Assembly: GCF_003027925.1 (NCBI RefSeq) | Contig: NZ_PYPS01000005.1 | Span: forward strand, 124,001-188,000 | Direction: 5' to 3' | DNA from: Micromonospora sp. RP3T | GTDB taxonomy: Bacteria > Actinomycetota > Actinomycetes > Mycobacteriales > Micromonosporaceae | Length of the DNA stretch: 64,000 nt | Shown here: positions 57,460-64,000 of the stretch, one piece after another | Layout of the letters: the number at the start of each line of letters is the position of its first letter | How positions within the stretch are numbered: position 1 is the stretch's first letter | The notes under the pieces: generated by a model | The model's database searches: none | Told to the model about the DNA's origin: nothing | The model's input: the letters and a program-made list of their open reading frames with translations, nothing else | Position numbers and translations under genes: made by a program

Positions 57460-59577
57460 TCAGCCCACCGGATCGAGCGTGGTCAGACGCTGGGTGGCTC
57501 GGGACAGCGCGACGTAGAGCGTGCGGACACCCGAACCCGGGTCGGCCCGGATCTCGCTCGGCGCGACCAGCACCACCCCGTCGTACTCCATGCCCTTGGC
57601 CTGGAGGCTGGTGACCACCTGGAGCCGGCCCACGGCGAGGTCGCCCAGCCAACCGGCCACCTCGTCCCGGCGCGGCACCGGCGTGATCACGCCGACCGTG
57701 CCCTCCACCTCGGCCAACAGCGCCCGGACCGCCTCGACCGTGGCCGCCGGCAGCTCGGCCGCGGCCACCGTCCGCTCCACCGGCGGCACGCCGGTGGAAC
57801 GCACCGCGACGGGCAGCGCCAGATCCGGATACCGCCGGCGGATCTCCGCCGCCGCCACCGCGAAGATCTCCGCCGAGTTCCGGTAGTTGGTGGTCAGCTC
57901 GAAGCGACGCCGGGGCCGCCGCCCCAGCGCCTGGTCACGTGCCCGGTCCAGCTCCTGCGGATCGCCGGTCCAGGCGGTCTGCGCCGGATCGCCGACCACG
58001 GTCCAGGACGCCAGCCGGCCGCGCCGCCCGACCATCCGCCACTGCATCGGCGAGACGTCCTGCGACTCGTCCACCACCACGTGGGCGAAGTCGCGGTAGT
58101 CCACCGGGCGCTCCCGGGCGGCGGCCCGGGCCGCGCGCTGCCGATCGGCGTACGTGCTCAGCTCGCGCACGCCGCCGGCCAACTGGTACGGGTCCCGCTT
58201 CGGCTTCGCCCGCCGCACCGGCGTGCCGAGCAGCGCGTCCAGCTCGTCCAGCAGCGCGATGTCGGCGACTGTCAACCCGTCGGTGTCCAGCGTCCGGTAC
58301 GCGTCGGTGAGCAGCCGGATCTCGGCCGCGGAGAGGACCCCGCCGGCGTACCGGCGCAGCCGCTCGGGCCGGGCCAGCCAGCCCAGCACGTGACGCGGGT
58401 GCAGCCGGGGCCACCAGGCCTTGAGGAACTCCCGGAACTCCGGGCGCTCGATGATCTCGTCCTCGAACGCGGGCTGCTCCGGCAGCCGGCCCACCCGCAG
58501 CGTCCGGGCCTGCGCGTAGAGCGCGGCGAGCACGGCGTCGAACGCGGCCCGACGCACCTCGTTGCGACGCGCGCCCCGGGTCAGCGTGCGGTCCCGCACC
58601 GCGTCCAGCGCCGGCCGGTCCAGCCGCAGCAGCTCACCGCGGTAGAGCAGGCGCAGCTCGGCCGGGGCGTCCGGCACCGCGTCCCGCGCGGCGCGTTCCA
58701 GCACCCGGCGCATCCGCAGCGAACCCTTCACGGCCGCCACCTCCGGCGGGTCGGTCCGGGTCGCCGACAGGCCCGGGAACAGCGAGCCGAGCGAGTGCAG
58801 CGTGGCGGTCTCCTCGCCGAGCGAGGGCAGCACCGAGGCGATGTACTCGACGAACACGCCGGACGGGCCGACCACCAGGATGCCGCCGCCGGCGTACCGG
58901 GCCCGGTCGGAATAGAGCAGGTACGCGGCCCGGTGCAGCGCCACCGCCGTCTTGCCGGTGCCCGGGCCGCCGGAGACGATCGTGACGCCGCTGCCGGGGG
59001 ACCGGATCGCCTCGTCCTGCTCCCGCTGGATGGTGGCGACGATGTCCCGCATCCCGCGACCGGTGGCCCGGGACAACGTGGCCAGCAGCGCGCCGTCCCC
59101 GACCACCGCCATGTCCGCCGGCGCGGCCTCCGGGTCCAGCAGGTCGTCCTCGATCCGGGTGACCCGTTCGGCGGCGGACTGGATCGTGCGGCGGCGCACC
59201 ACGCCGCGCGGCTCGGCGGGCGTGGCCTGGTAGAACGCGGCGGCGGCGGGCGCCCGCCAGTCCACCACCAGCGTCTCCGCGTCGTCGGCGCGTACCCCGA
59301 GCCGGCCCACGTGCAGCACCTGCCCGGTGCGCAGGTCCAGCCGCCCGAAGACCAGCCCCTCGTGCTCGGCGTCCAACACGTGCCGGCGCTGCGCGGCGTG
59401 GAAGACCATCGCGTCCCGCTCGACCAGCGCGCCGAACGTGCCGACCCGGGCCAGCCGGTAGCCCTCCCGCTCGGCGTCGGCCGCCGACCGGCGCAGTTCG
59501 GCCAGCCGGGCGTACACCCGGTCGAGATGCCGCTGCTCGGCGGCGATCTCCCGGTCCAGCGTGGTCTGGTCGGTCAA
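57460..59577 (-). CDS. helR: HelR/HelD-like UvrD-type motor protein acting on RNA polymerase
   Basis: 705 residues from a TTG start at 59577 (AGGAG 8 bases upstream); the frame extends 20 codons further but without conserved sequence. An N-terminal antiparallel helical arm (LTDQTTLDREIAAEQRHLDRVYARL, partly quoted) precedes helicase domain 1A with Walker A GGPGTGKTAVALH, a divergent central insert, then VVVDESQDVSPMQW (motif II), VGDPAQTAW (III), TSLQAKGMEYDGVVLV and LYVALSRATQRL (V/VI). This order and length match HelD-class ATPases, and HelR of Streptomyces in particular. These release RNA polymerase from stalled complexes and can displace rifampicin. Confirmation as HelR needs phylogeny. 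Confidence 0.8.
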   Translation of the reverse strand: MTDQTTLDREIAAEQRHLDRVYARLAELRRSAADAEREGYRLARVGTFGALVERDAMVFHAAQRRHVLDAEHEGLVFGRLDLRTGQVLHVGRLGVRADDAETLVVDWRAPAAAAFYQATPAEPRGVVRRRTIQSAAERVTRIEDDLLDPEAAPADMAVVGDGALLATLSRATGRGMRDIVATIQREQDEAIRSPGSGVTIVSGGPGTGKTAVALHRAAYLLYSDRARYAGGGILVVGPSGVFVEYIASVLPSLGEETATLHSLGSLFPGLSATRTDPPEVAAVKGSLRMRRVLERAARDAVPDAPAELRLLYRGELLRLDRPALDAVRDRTLTRGARRNEVRRAAFDAVLAALYAQARTLRVGRLPEQPAFEDEIIERPEFREFLKAWWPRLHPRHVLGWLARPERLRRYAGGVLSAAEIRLLTDAYRTLDTDGLTVADIALLDELDALLGTPVRRAKPKRDPYQLAGGVRELSTYADRQRAARAAARERPVDYRDFAHVVVDESQDVSPMQWRMVGRRGRLASWTVVGDPAQTAWTGDPQELDRARDQALGRRPRRRFELTTNYRNSAEIFAVAAAEIRRRYPDLALPVAVRSTGVPPVERTVAAAELPAATVEAVRALLAEVEGTVGVITPVPRRDEVAGWLGDLAVGRLQVVTSLQAKGMEYDGVVLVAPSEIRADPGSGVRTLYVALSRATQRLTTLDPVG

Positions 59578-59624
59578 CGCGGTGCTCCTGTGGTCGGACG
59601 GCACGACGGGCTGAATGAGGGTAC

Positions 59625-59642
59625 GGGCCGCCCGCAAGCCGC
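59625..59642 (-). promoter_or_regulatory. Possible rifamycin-associated-element-like motif before helR
   Basis: On the minus strand GCGGCTTGCGGGCGGCCC lies 48 bp before the TTG start, directly upstream of TACCCT (59618-59623), which could be a -10. The CTTGCGG half resembles the RAE element found before helR in Streptomyces as I remember it; the other half is degenerate. Confidence 0.25.
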
Positions 59643-59716
59643 ACGTCGGGGCCTGCCTCCGCGCCGGCCCGGACCGGTGCCGGGACCGTCCGTCAGGCCG
59701 GGTCCGGCAGCGGTCG

Positions 59717-60643
59717 TCAGGCCGCGGCCGGGCCCGGGACCGCGATGCCGGCCAGCACCCGGCGCAGCACCCCGGCCACGGCGGCGTTCACCACGTCGGG
59801 CCGTTCCATCATCAGCATGTGACCCGCGCCGGGGCAGACGGTCAGCTCCGCGGTGGGCAGCGCCGCCGCGATCGACTCGGCGCAGGGCGGCGGCGTGAGC
59901 CGGTCCCGGTCACCGACCAGCGCGGCGGCCGGCAACCCGCCCAACGCGGCCAACGTCTCCAGCCGGTGCTGGGCGCCGATCGAGGCGCGGAACCCACCGA
60001 TCGAGCGCAGCGTGGCGCGCGCCACCGCGGAGGTGACCAGCCGGATGTCCGCCGGATCGCAGCGGTCGCCGAACAACATCCAGCGGATGCTCGGCCGCAG
60101 CGCGCGCAGCAACGCGTACGGCGGCCGCCAGCCGCCGCAGCGGGCCAGCACCCCGGCGCCGGTGGTCTCGGCCAGCCGGATCAGCCGGGCGATCCGGGGC
60201 GAGAGCCCGTAGACGGTGTGCGTGTGCCCCTCGGCGGTGGTCGAGACGAAGACCAGGCCGGCGGTGCGCTCGGCGAAGCGGTCGGGGTGGCGGTGTGCGT
60301 ACTCCATCACCGTCATGCCGCCCATCGAGTGCCCGACCAGCACCACCGGGCCGGACGCGGCGAACTCGTCGACCACCGCGGCCAGGTCGTCCCCGAGCTG
60401 GGCGAGCGTCGCGTCGCGCAGCGTCAGGCAGCTCGACCGGCCGTGACCGCGCGCGTCGTAGGCGACCACCCGGACCCGGTCGCCGAAGCGGTCCCGCAGG
60501 TCGGCGAGCTGCCGGTGCCAGCTCCGTCCGTCCAGCGTCCAGCCGTGCAGCATGACCACGGTGACGTCGGCGTCGACCGGCCCCGTCACCGTGACGTGCA
60601 GGCGTACGTCGTCGGAAAGCCGCAGCTCCTGGTGCTCCGACAT
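59717..60643 (-). CDS. Alpha/beta hydrolase
   Basis: 308 residues, ATG 60643 with GGGGGAGG 7 bases upstream. Oxyanion strand VVMLHGWTLDGRSW, nucleophile elbow VGHSMGGMTV (Ser), acid AALVGDRDRLTPP (Asp) and His in VCPGAGHMLMMERPD complete the triad; the motif YDARGHGRSS belongs to the epoxide-hydrolase/haloperoxidase-like group. No signal peptide. Substrate unknown. It faces the carbonic anhydrase gene across a region with a tandem direct repeat. Confidence 0.93.
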   Translation of the reverse strand: MSEHQELRLSDDVRLHVTVTGPVDADVTVVMLHGWTLDGRSWHRQLADLRDRFGDRVRVVAYDARGHGRSSCLTLRDATLAQLGDDLAAVVDEFAASGPVVLVGHSMGGMTVMEYAHRHPDRFAERTAGLVFVSTTAEGHTHTVYGLSPRIARLIRLAETTGAGVLARCGGWRPPYALLRALRPSIRWMLFGDRCDPADIRLVTSAVARATLRSIGGFRASIGAQHRLETLAALGGLPAAALVGDRDRLTPPPCAESIAAALPTAELTVCPGAGHMLMMERPDVVNAAVAGVLRRVLAGIAVPGPAAA

Positions 60644-60682
60644 GGTCCACCTCCCCCGGGCCGCCCGGTGTCCGGCCACCGG

Positions 60683-60725
60683 GGCGTTACCCGGTGGTGA
60701 CACCGGCGTTACCCGTCATGACACC
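60683..60725. promoter_or_regulatory. Tandem 22/21-bp direct repeat in a divergent promoter
   Basis: Two adjacent copies of GGCGTTACCCG-(3 or 4 bases)-TGACACC (60683-60704 and 60705-60725), a full two helical turns apart. They lie between the hydrolase (start 60643) and carbonic anhydrase (start 60797) genes and look like a paired binding site for a regulator. Confidence 0.5.
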
Positions 60726-60796
60726 ACGGCAACCGGGCCGGTGAGAAGATTCGCCGTCCGCTCCCGTGCGGTCCGATCGGTGACCAGGCTGGAGGC

Positions 60797-61432
60797 ATGC
60801 CGTCCCCGCCCGCCGCCCGGAGCCCCCGGGCCGCCCTGGCCGAGCTGCTCACCGGCAACCGCCGCTTCGTCAGCGGCCAACCGCTGCACGGGCACGACGT
60901 GACCGCCGCCGCGGCGGTGGCCTCCGGCGACCAGCAGCCGTACGCGGTGGTGCTGGGCTGCATCGACTCCCGGGTGCCGCTGGAGGCGATCTTCGACCAG
61001 ACGTTCGGCTCGATCTGCGTGATCCGGACCGGCGCGCACGTGCTCGACCGCGCGGTCTGCGGCTCGATCGAGTACGTGGTGGGCCAGCTCGGCGTACGCC
61101 TGGTGATGGTGCTCGGCCACGAGCGCTGCGGCGCGGTGGGCTCGACAGTCGACGCGGTACGCACCGGGCGGCGGCCCGGCGGCGCGCTGGGGTACGTGGT
61201 GGACCGGATCACCCCGGCGGTGCGGGAGGTCGGCGTGGCGGACCCGGCCGTCCACCCGCTGGCGATCCGCCGGCACGTGCGGCGCACGGTGGCCGCGCTG
61301 CGCGCCGACGACCTGCTCGCCGACCGGGTCGCCACCGGCGAACTGGCCGTGGTGGGCGCGCTCTACGACCTGGCCACCGGTGAGGTCACGCTGCTGCCGG
61401 CGGAGGAGACACGGAACCGCCCGCCGGGGTGA
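60797..61432 (+). CDS. Beta-carbonic anhydrase
   Basis: 211 residues from ATG 60797 (GGAGG close upstream). Zinc ligands are in place: C55 and D57-x-R59 in GCIDSRVP, H108 and C111 in [21 protein letters not shown] segment ([14 protein letters not shown]) and [18 protein letters not shown] follow the family. It hydrates CO2 to bicarbonate. No signal peptide. It ends on a terminator that overlaps the stop codon. Confidence 0.95.
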   Translation: MPSPPAARSPRAALAELLTGNRRFVSGQPLHGHDVTAAAAVASGDQQPYAVVLGCIDSRVPLEAIFDQTFGSICVIRTGAHVLDRAVCGSIEYVVGQLGVRLVMVLGHERCGAVGSTVDAVRTGRRPGGALGYVVDRITPAVREVGVADPAVHPLAIRRHVRRTVAALRADDLLADRVATGELAVVGALYDLATGEVTLLPAEETRNRPPG

Positions 61433-61446
61433 TCCCCGACGGGCGG
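61417..61446. terminator. Terminator overlapping the carbonic anhydrase stop
   Basis: CCGCCCG-C-CGGGG and CCCCG-A-CGGGCGG with a TGAT loop. The hairpin includes the stop codon and lies 26 bp from the end of the convergent gene at 61472. Confidence 0.6.
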
Positions 61447-61471
61447 TCGCGGTGGTGCGGGTGAGGGCGGC

Positions 61472-61801
61472 TCAGCCCTCGAAGACACCGGCCTCGACGA
61501 GACGCTTCTCGGTCTTGTCCCAGCCGTGGTCCGGGTAGGACGCGGCCAGGCCGTTGAGCTCGGCGCGGATCTTGGCGGCGTGGCCGGCGGCGGCCAGCGT
61601 CCGGATCTCCTCGACGAAGGCGTCGGAGTCGGTGCGCAGGTGCGCGGTCTTGCCGTTGGTCAGGTTGCGCACGTAGGCGTGCTTGCCGCCGTTGAGCGGG
61701 ATCAGGTACTTGAACTCGCCCAGCACGCTGAGGGCGCCACCCTGGCCAGCCTGGCCGGCCCGGACTGACGCGCGCGCGGTCTTAGAGGTGTTGCTCGCCA
61801 C
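61472..61801 (-). CDS. Conserved hypothetical small protein
   Basis: 109 residues from GTG 61801, chosen because AAGGAG lies 8 bases before it; the frame continues upstream into low-quality sequence. Head rich in Ser/Ala/Thr (ASNTSKTARASVRAG), then LGEFKYLIPLNGGKHAYVRNLTNGKTAHLRTDSD, and a helical tail ending KRLVEAGVFEG. The middle looks like a small beta unit. I recall no function; short length and one-domain plan suggest a binding or regulatory role. Confidence 0.7.
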   Translation of the reverse strand: MASNTSKTARASVRAGQAGQGGALSVLGEFKYLIPLNGGKHAYVRNLTNGKTAHLRTDSDAFVEEIRTLAAAGHAAKIRAELNGLAASYPDHGWDKTEKRLVEAGVFEG

Positions 61802-62129
61802 GGAGGTACTCCTTGCAGACGTACGGTGGGGACGGGAACCGTCCGGGGGCTGTGCGAGTGACGCCCGGGTTTGAGCGCCGGCCCGCGAAGACGTGCGGCG
61901 GCACAGAACCGCCCAGAGAACTGTACACGAACGCGACGCCTGGCTGGTGGTCGCGCCGTCACCGGGACACAACCGGGTCGCCCACCCGGGTATTTCCGGC
62001 CGGCCGACCGCGGCGAATTTTCCGATTCGCTGGCGCACCACCTGTCACAGCGGTCATCATGTGTGCCAGGGGCCACTCGGGTGACGAGGTCGTAGGGGAA
62101 GACGCACCTCGGCTCACCGGGAGGTCACC
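61802..62129. other. Gene-free divergent promoter region
   Basis: 328 bp between the gene starting at 61801 (minus) and the DUF3145 gene at 62130 (plus). TACAGT at 61919-61924 on the minus strand could be a -10. No hairpin or repeat stands out; an A/T-rich patch is near 62010-62035. Confidence 0.55.
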
Positions 62130-62621
62130 GTGCCAACGCGTGGCGTCGTATACGTCCACTCGACCCCGCTCGCCGTGTGCTCACACGTCGAGTGGGCGAT
62201 CGCGCGCGTCCTCGCCGCGCCGGTCAACCTGCACTGGACGGGGCAGCCCGTCGACCCCGGCGCGCGGCGCGCCGAGTGCGGCTGGACCGGCAGCCCGGGG
62301 ACGGGTGCCGAGCTGGCCGCTGCCCTCCGGCAGTGGCCCATGATCCGTTTCGAGGTGACCGAGGAGCCCAGTCCCGGCGCTGACGGCGAGCGCTTCATGT
62401 ACGTCCCCGGGCGGGGCCTGTTCCGGGCCACCGTCGGCGCGGCCGGCGACATCCAGCTCGGCGAGGACCGGCTGCGTACCCTGATGGCCGCCGCCCGCGC
62501 CCCGGAGGCGCTCGCGCACGCCCTCGACAAGGCGCTCGGCACCGCCTGGGACGCCGAGCTGGAGCCCTACCGGTACGCCGGCGACGGCGCGCCGGTGACG
62601 CTGCTCACCCGGGTGGGGTGA
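62130..62621 (+). CDS. DUF3145-family protein
   Basis: 163 residues from GTG 62130 with GGGAGG upstream. TRGVVYVHSTPLAVCSHVEWAIARVL, VNLHWTGQPVDPGARRAE, RFEVTEEPSPGADGERF and EDRLRTLMAAA follow the actinobacterial DUF3145 profile as I remember it, and the length is normal. It is nearly universal in high-GC Gram-positives and its role is unknown. It lies 33 bp before the GH3 lipoprotein gene, possibly co-transcribed. Confidence 0.93.
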   Translation: MPTRGVVYVHSTPLAVCSHVEWAIARVLAAPVNLHWTGQPVDPGARRAECGWTGSPGTGAELAAALRQWPMIRFEVTEEPSPGADGERFMYVPGRGLFRATVGAAGDIQLGEDRLRTLMAAARAPEALAHALDKALGTAWDAELEPYRYAGDGAPVTLLTRVG

Positions 62622-62654
62622 CGTCGGGCAAGTTGCCCCGATACGGTGGGGACC

Positions 62655-64000
62655 GTGTCGATTCCCCCGCGACGTTCCGCCGTCGCGCTCGCCGCACTGA
62701 CCGCGCTGGTCCTCACCGGCTGCTCGGACGGGCCGGACCGGCCCCGCCCGGCCCCGTCGGCCCCGGCGTCCCCCGCCTCCTCGTCGGCCGCGCCGGCGCC
62801 CACCGCCGCCGACCCGGCGGCGCAGGCCGCCGCGCTGGTCGCCACGCTCTCCGACGAGGACCTGGTCGGGCAGGTGCTGATGCCGTACGCGTACGGCAGC
62901 TCGGCCACCCAGGTCTCCGCCGGCTCGGCCGCCGGCAACCGGGCGCTGGCCGGTGTCGACACCCCCGCCGAGATGGTGGCGAAGTACCGCCTCGGCGGCG
63001 TGATCCTGGTCGGCTTCAGCGCCGACGACCCGACCTCGGGCAACCAGGAGACCACCAACGTCGACAACCCGAAGCAGGTCCGCGCGCTGACCGACGGGCT
63101 GCGCGTCGCCGCCGGCAAGCTGCCCGCCGGCGCCGCGCCCTTCCTGGTCGGCACCGACCAGGAGTACGGCGTGGTCACCCGGATCACCGACGGGGTGACC
63201 CAACTGCCCAGCCCGCTCGCCGCCGGCGCGGCCGGCAACCCGGCGCTCACCGAGGCCGCCTGGCGGGCCGCCGGCGCCGAACTGGCCGCGATGGGGATCA
63301 ACCTGGACTTCGCCCCGGTCGCCGACGTGCTGGCCACCCGCAGCACGGTGATCGGCTCCCGGTCCTTCGGCGCCACCCCGGCCACCGCGTCGCCCCAGGT
63401 GGCCGGCGCGGTCCGCGGTCTCCAGGCCGAGGGCGTCGGTGCGGCGGTCAAGCACTTCCCCGGGCACGGCCTGAGTGCCGCCGACTCGCACACCGAACTG
63501 CCGGTGGTCGGGCAGTCCCGGGCCGTGCTGGACCGCACCGCGTTCCCGCCGTTCCGCGCCGGGATCGACGCCGGCGCCATGGCGGTGATGTCCGCCCACC
63601 TGAACGTCACGGCGGTCGACCCGGGCACCCCGGCCACGTTCTCCCGCAAGCTGCTCACCGACGTGCTCCGGGGCCAGCTCGGCTTCCAGGGGGTGGTGAT
63701 CACCGACGGGATGAACATGGCGCCGGCGAAGAAGTGGTCGCCCGGCGAGGCGGCGGTCCGCGCGCTCAACGCCGGCAACGACCTCATCCTGATGACCCCG
63801 AACGTCGGCCAGGCGTACGACGGGCTGCGCGCCGCGCTGACGGACGGCTCGCTGCCCCGCACCCGCCTGGTCGAGGCGGTCACCCGGGTGCTCACCATGA
63901 AGTTCCGGCTGGCCGGGCACCCGCAGCCGGCGCTGTCGACGCTGGACGGCCCCGAGCACCGAAAGGCCGCCGCCGACCTGGCCGCCGCCGCGGTGACAGT
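62655..64000 (+). CDS. GH3 beta-N-acetylhexosaminidase-like lipoprotein (3' end outside window)
   Basis: Starts at GTG 62655 (GGTGGGG upstream) and is open to the last base; about 448 residues visible. The signal peptide ends in the lipobox LTG|C (C23), then a Pro/Ser/Ala linker. The GH3 barrel is clear: RLGGVILVGF, LVGTDQEYGVVTRI, GAAVKHFPGHGLSAADSHTELP with the His general acid loop of NagZ enzymes (K266-H267), and VITDGMNM with nucleophile D351. It probably releases N-acetylglucosamine from peptidoglycan fragments or chitooligosaccharides at the outer membrane face of the cell membrane. A C-terminal domain may lie beyond the window. Confidence 0.92.
   Translation, partial: MSIPPRRSAVALAALTALVLTGCSDGPDRPRPAPSAPASPASSSAAPAPTAADPAAQAAALVATLSDEDLVGQVLMPYAYGSSATQVSAGSAAGNRALAGVDTPAEMVAKYRLGGVILVGFSADDPTSGNQETTNVDNPKQVRALTDGLRVAAGKLPAGAAPFLVGTDQEYGVVTRITDGVTQLPSPLAAGAAGNPALTEAAWRAAGAELAAMGINLDFAPVADVLATRSTVIGSRSFGATPATASPQVAGAVRGLQAEGVGAAVKHFPGHGLSAADSHTELPVVGQSRAVLDRTAFPPFRAGIDAGAMAVMSAHLNVTAVDPGTPATFSRKLLTDVLRGQLGFQGVVITDGMNMAPAKKWSPGEAAVRALNAGNDLILMTPNVGQAYDGLRAALTDGSLPRTRLVEAVTRVLTMKFRLAGHPQPALSTLDGPEHRKAAADLAAAAVT

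Overview
The window is GC-rich actinobacterial chromosome. Abundant GTG and TTG starts, an actinobacterial c-di-AMP riboswitch, a DUF3145 protein, F420-dependent chemistry, SARP and LAL regulators and secreted hydrolases with CBM2, CBM6 and ricin-B modules all fit Micromonosporaceae. A dispersed palindromic repeat built on GGGGCCCC and GTTAAC points to Micromonospora; the genus is an inference. I see no insertion sequence, phage or CRISPR array. About 64 protein genes and two tRNAs are supported, and the genes at both ends are cut by the window.

Layout. 1-4.5 kb: secreted carbohydrate-binding proteins, a ThuA-like protein and a sugar isomerase/epimerase. 4.5-11.9 kb: a MITE-like inverted repeat, a ROK regulator, a YtxH-like protein, tRNA-Asn, an MMPL transporter with an FAD oxidoreductase, tRNA-CAT and an LPVTG cell-wall protein. 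11.9-28.4 kb: many small soluble genes (DinB, NmrA/HxlR pair, VOC, SRPBCC, GNAT), a large SARP regulator, a DrrAB-like exporter, heme oxygenase, an ArsR/SRPBCC pair, a luciferase-like oxidoreductase, an alditol oxidase, a site-2 protease and an RHH/PIN toxin-antitoxin pair. 28.5-34.6 kb: an ABC exporter with its two-component system, an L,D-transpeptidase and a secreted alpha-amylase with a well-defined promoter.

34.9-39.7 kb is the most unusual block. Four tightly coupled genes encode a di-heme ferric-reductase-like membrane protein, a NuoF-like flavin/iron-sulfur protein fused to a ferredoxin, a TlpA-like thioredoxin and a CcdA-like thiol transporter. I read it as a membrane module carrying electrons from a cytoplasmic flavoprotein to extracytoplasmic acceptors or thiols. 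The last gene ends in a dispersed repeat plus a tandem 18-bp repeat and runs into the 3' end of serS. Next comes a MerR regulator fused to two DNA sliding-clamp (DnaN) domains, with a strong internal start that could yield the clamp part alone.

42-64 kb: a saccharopine-dehydrogenase-like reductase, a zinc alcohol dehydrogenase, a LAL regulator, a DsbA/peroxiredoxin pair, a BON protein, a GH74 xyloglucanase behind a CebR-type operator, a STAS protein, a c-di-AMP riboswitch controlling a cell-wall peptidase, a CDF metal exporter, a HelR-like RNA-polymerase helicase, a beta-carbonic anhydrase and a GH3 lipoprotein that runs off the end. Hairpin terminators mark many unit ends. Coordinates and starts come from reading the sequence. 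Family assignments rest on motifs and remembered family features, not on database searches.
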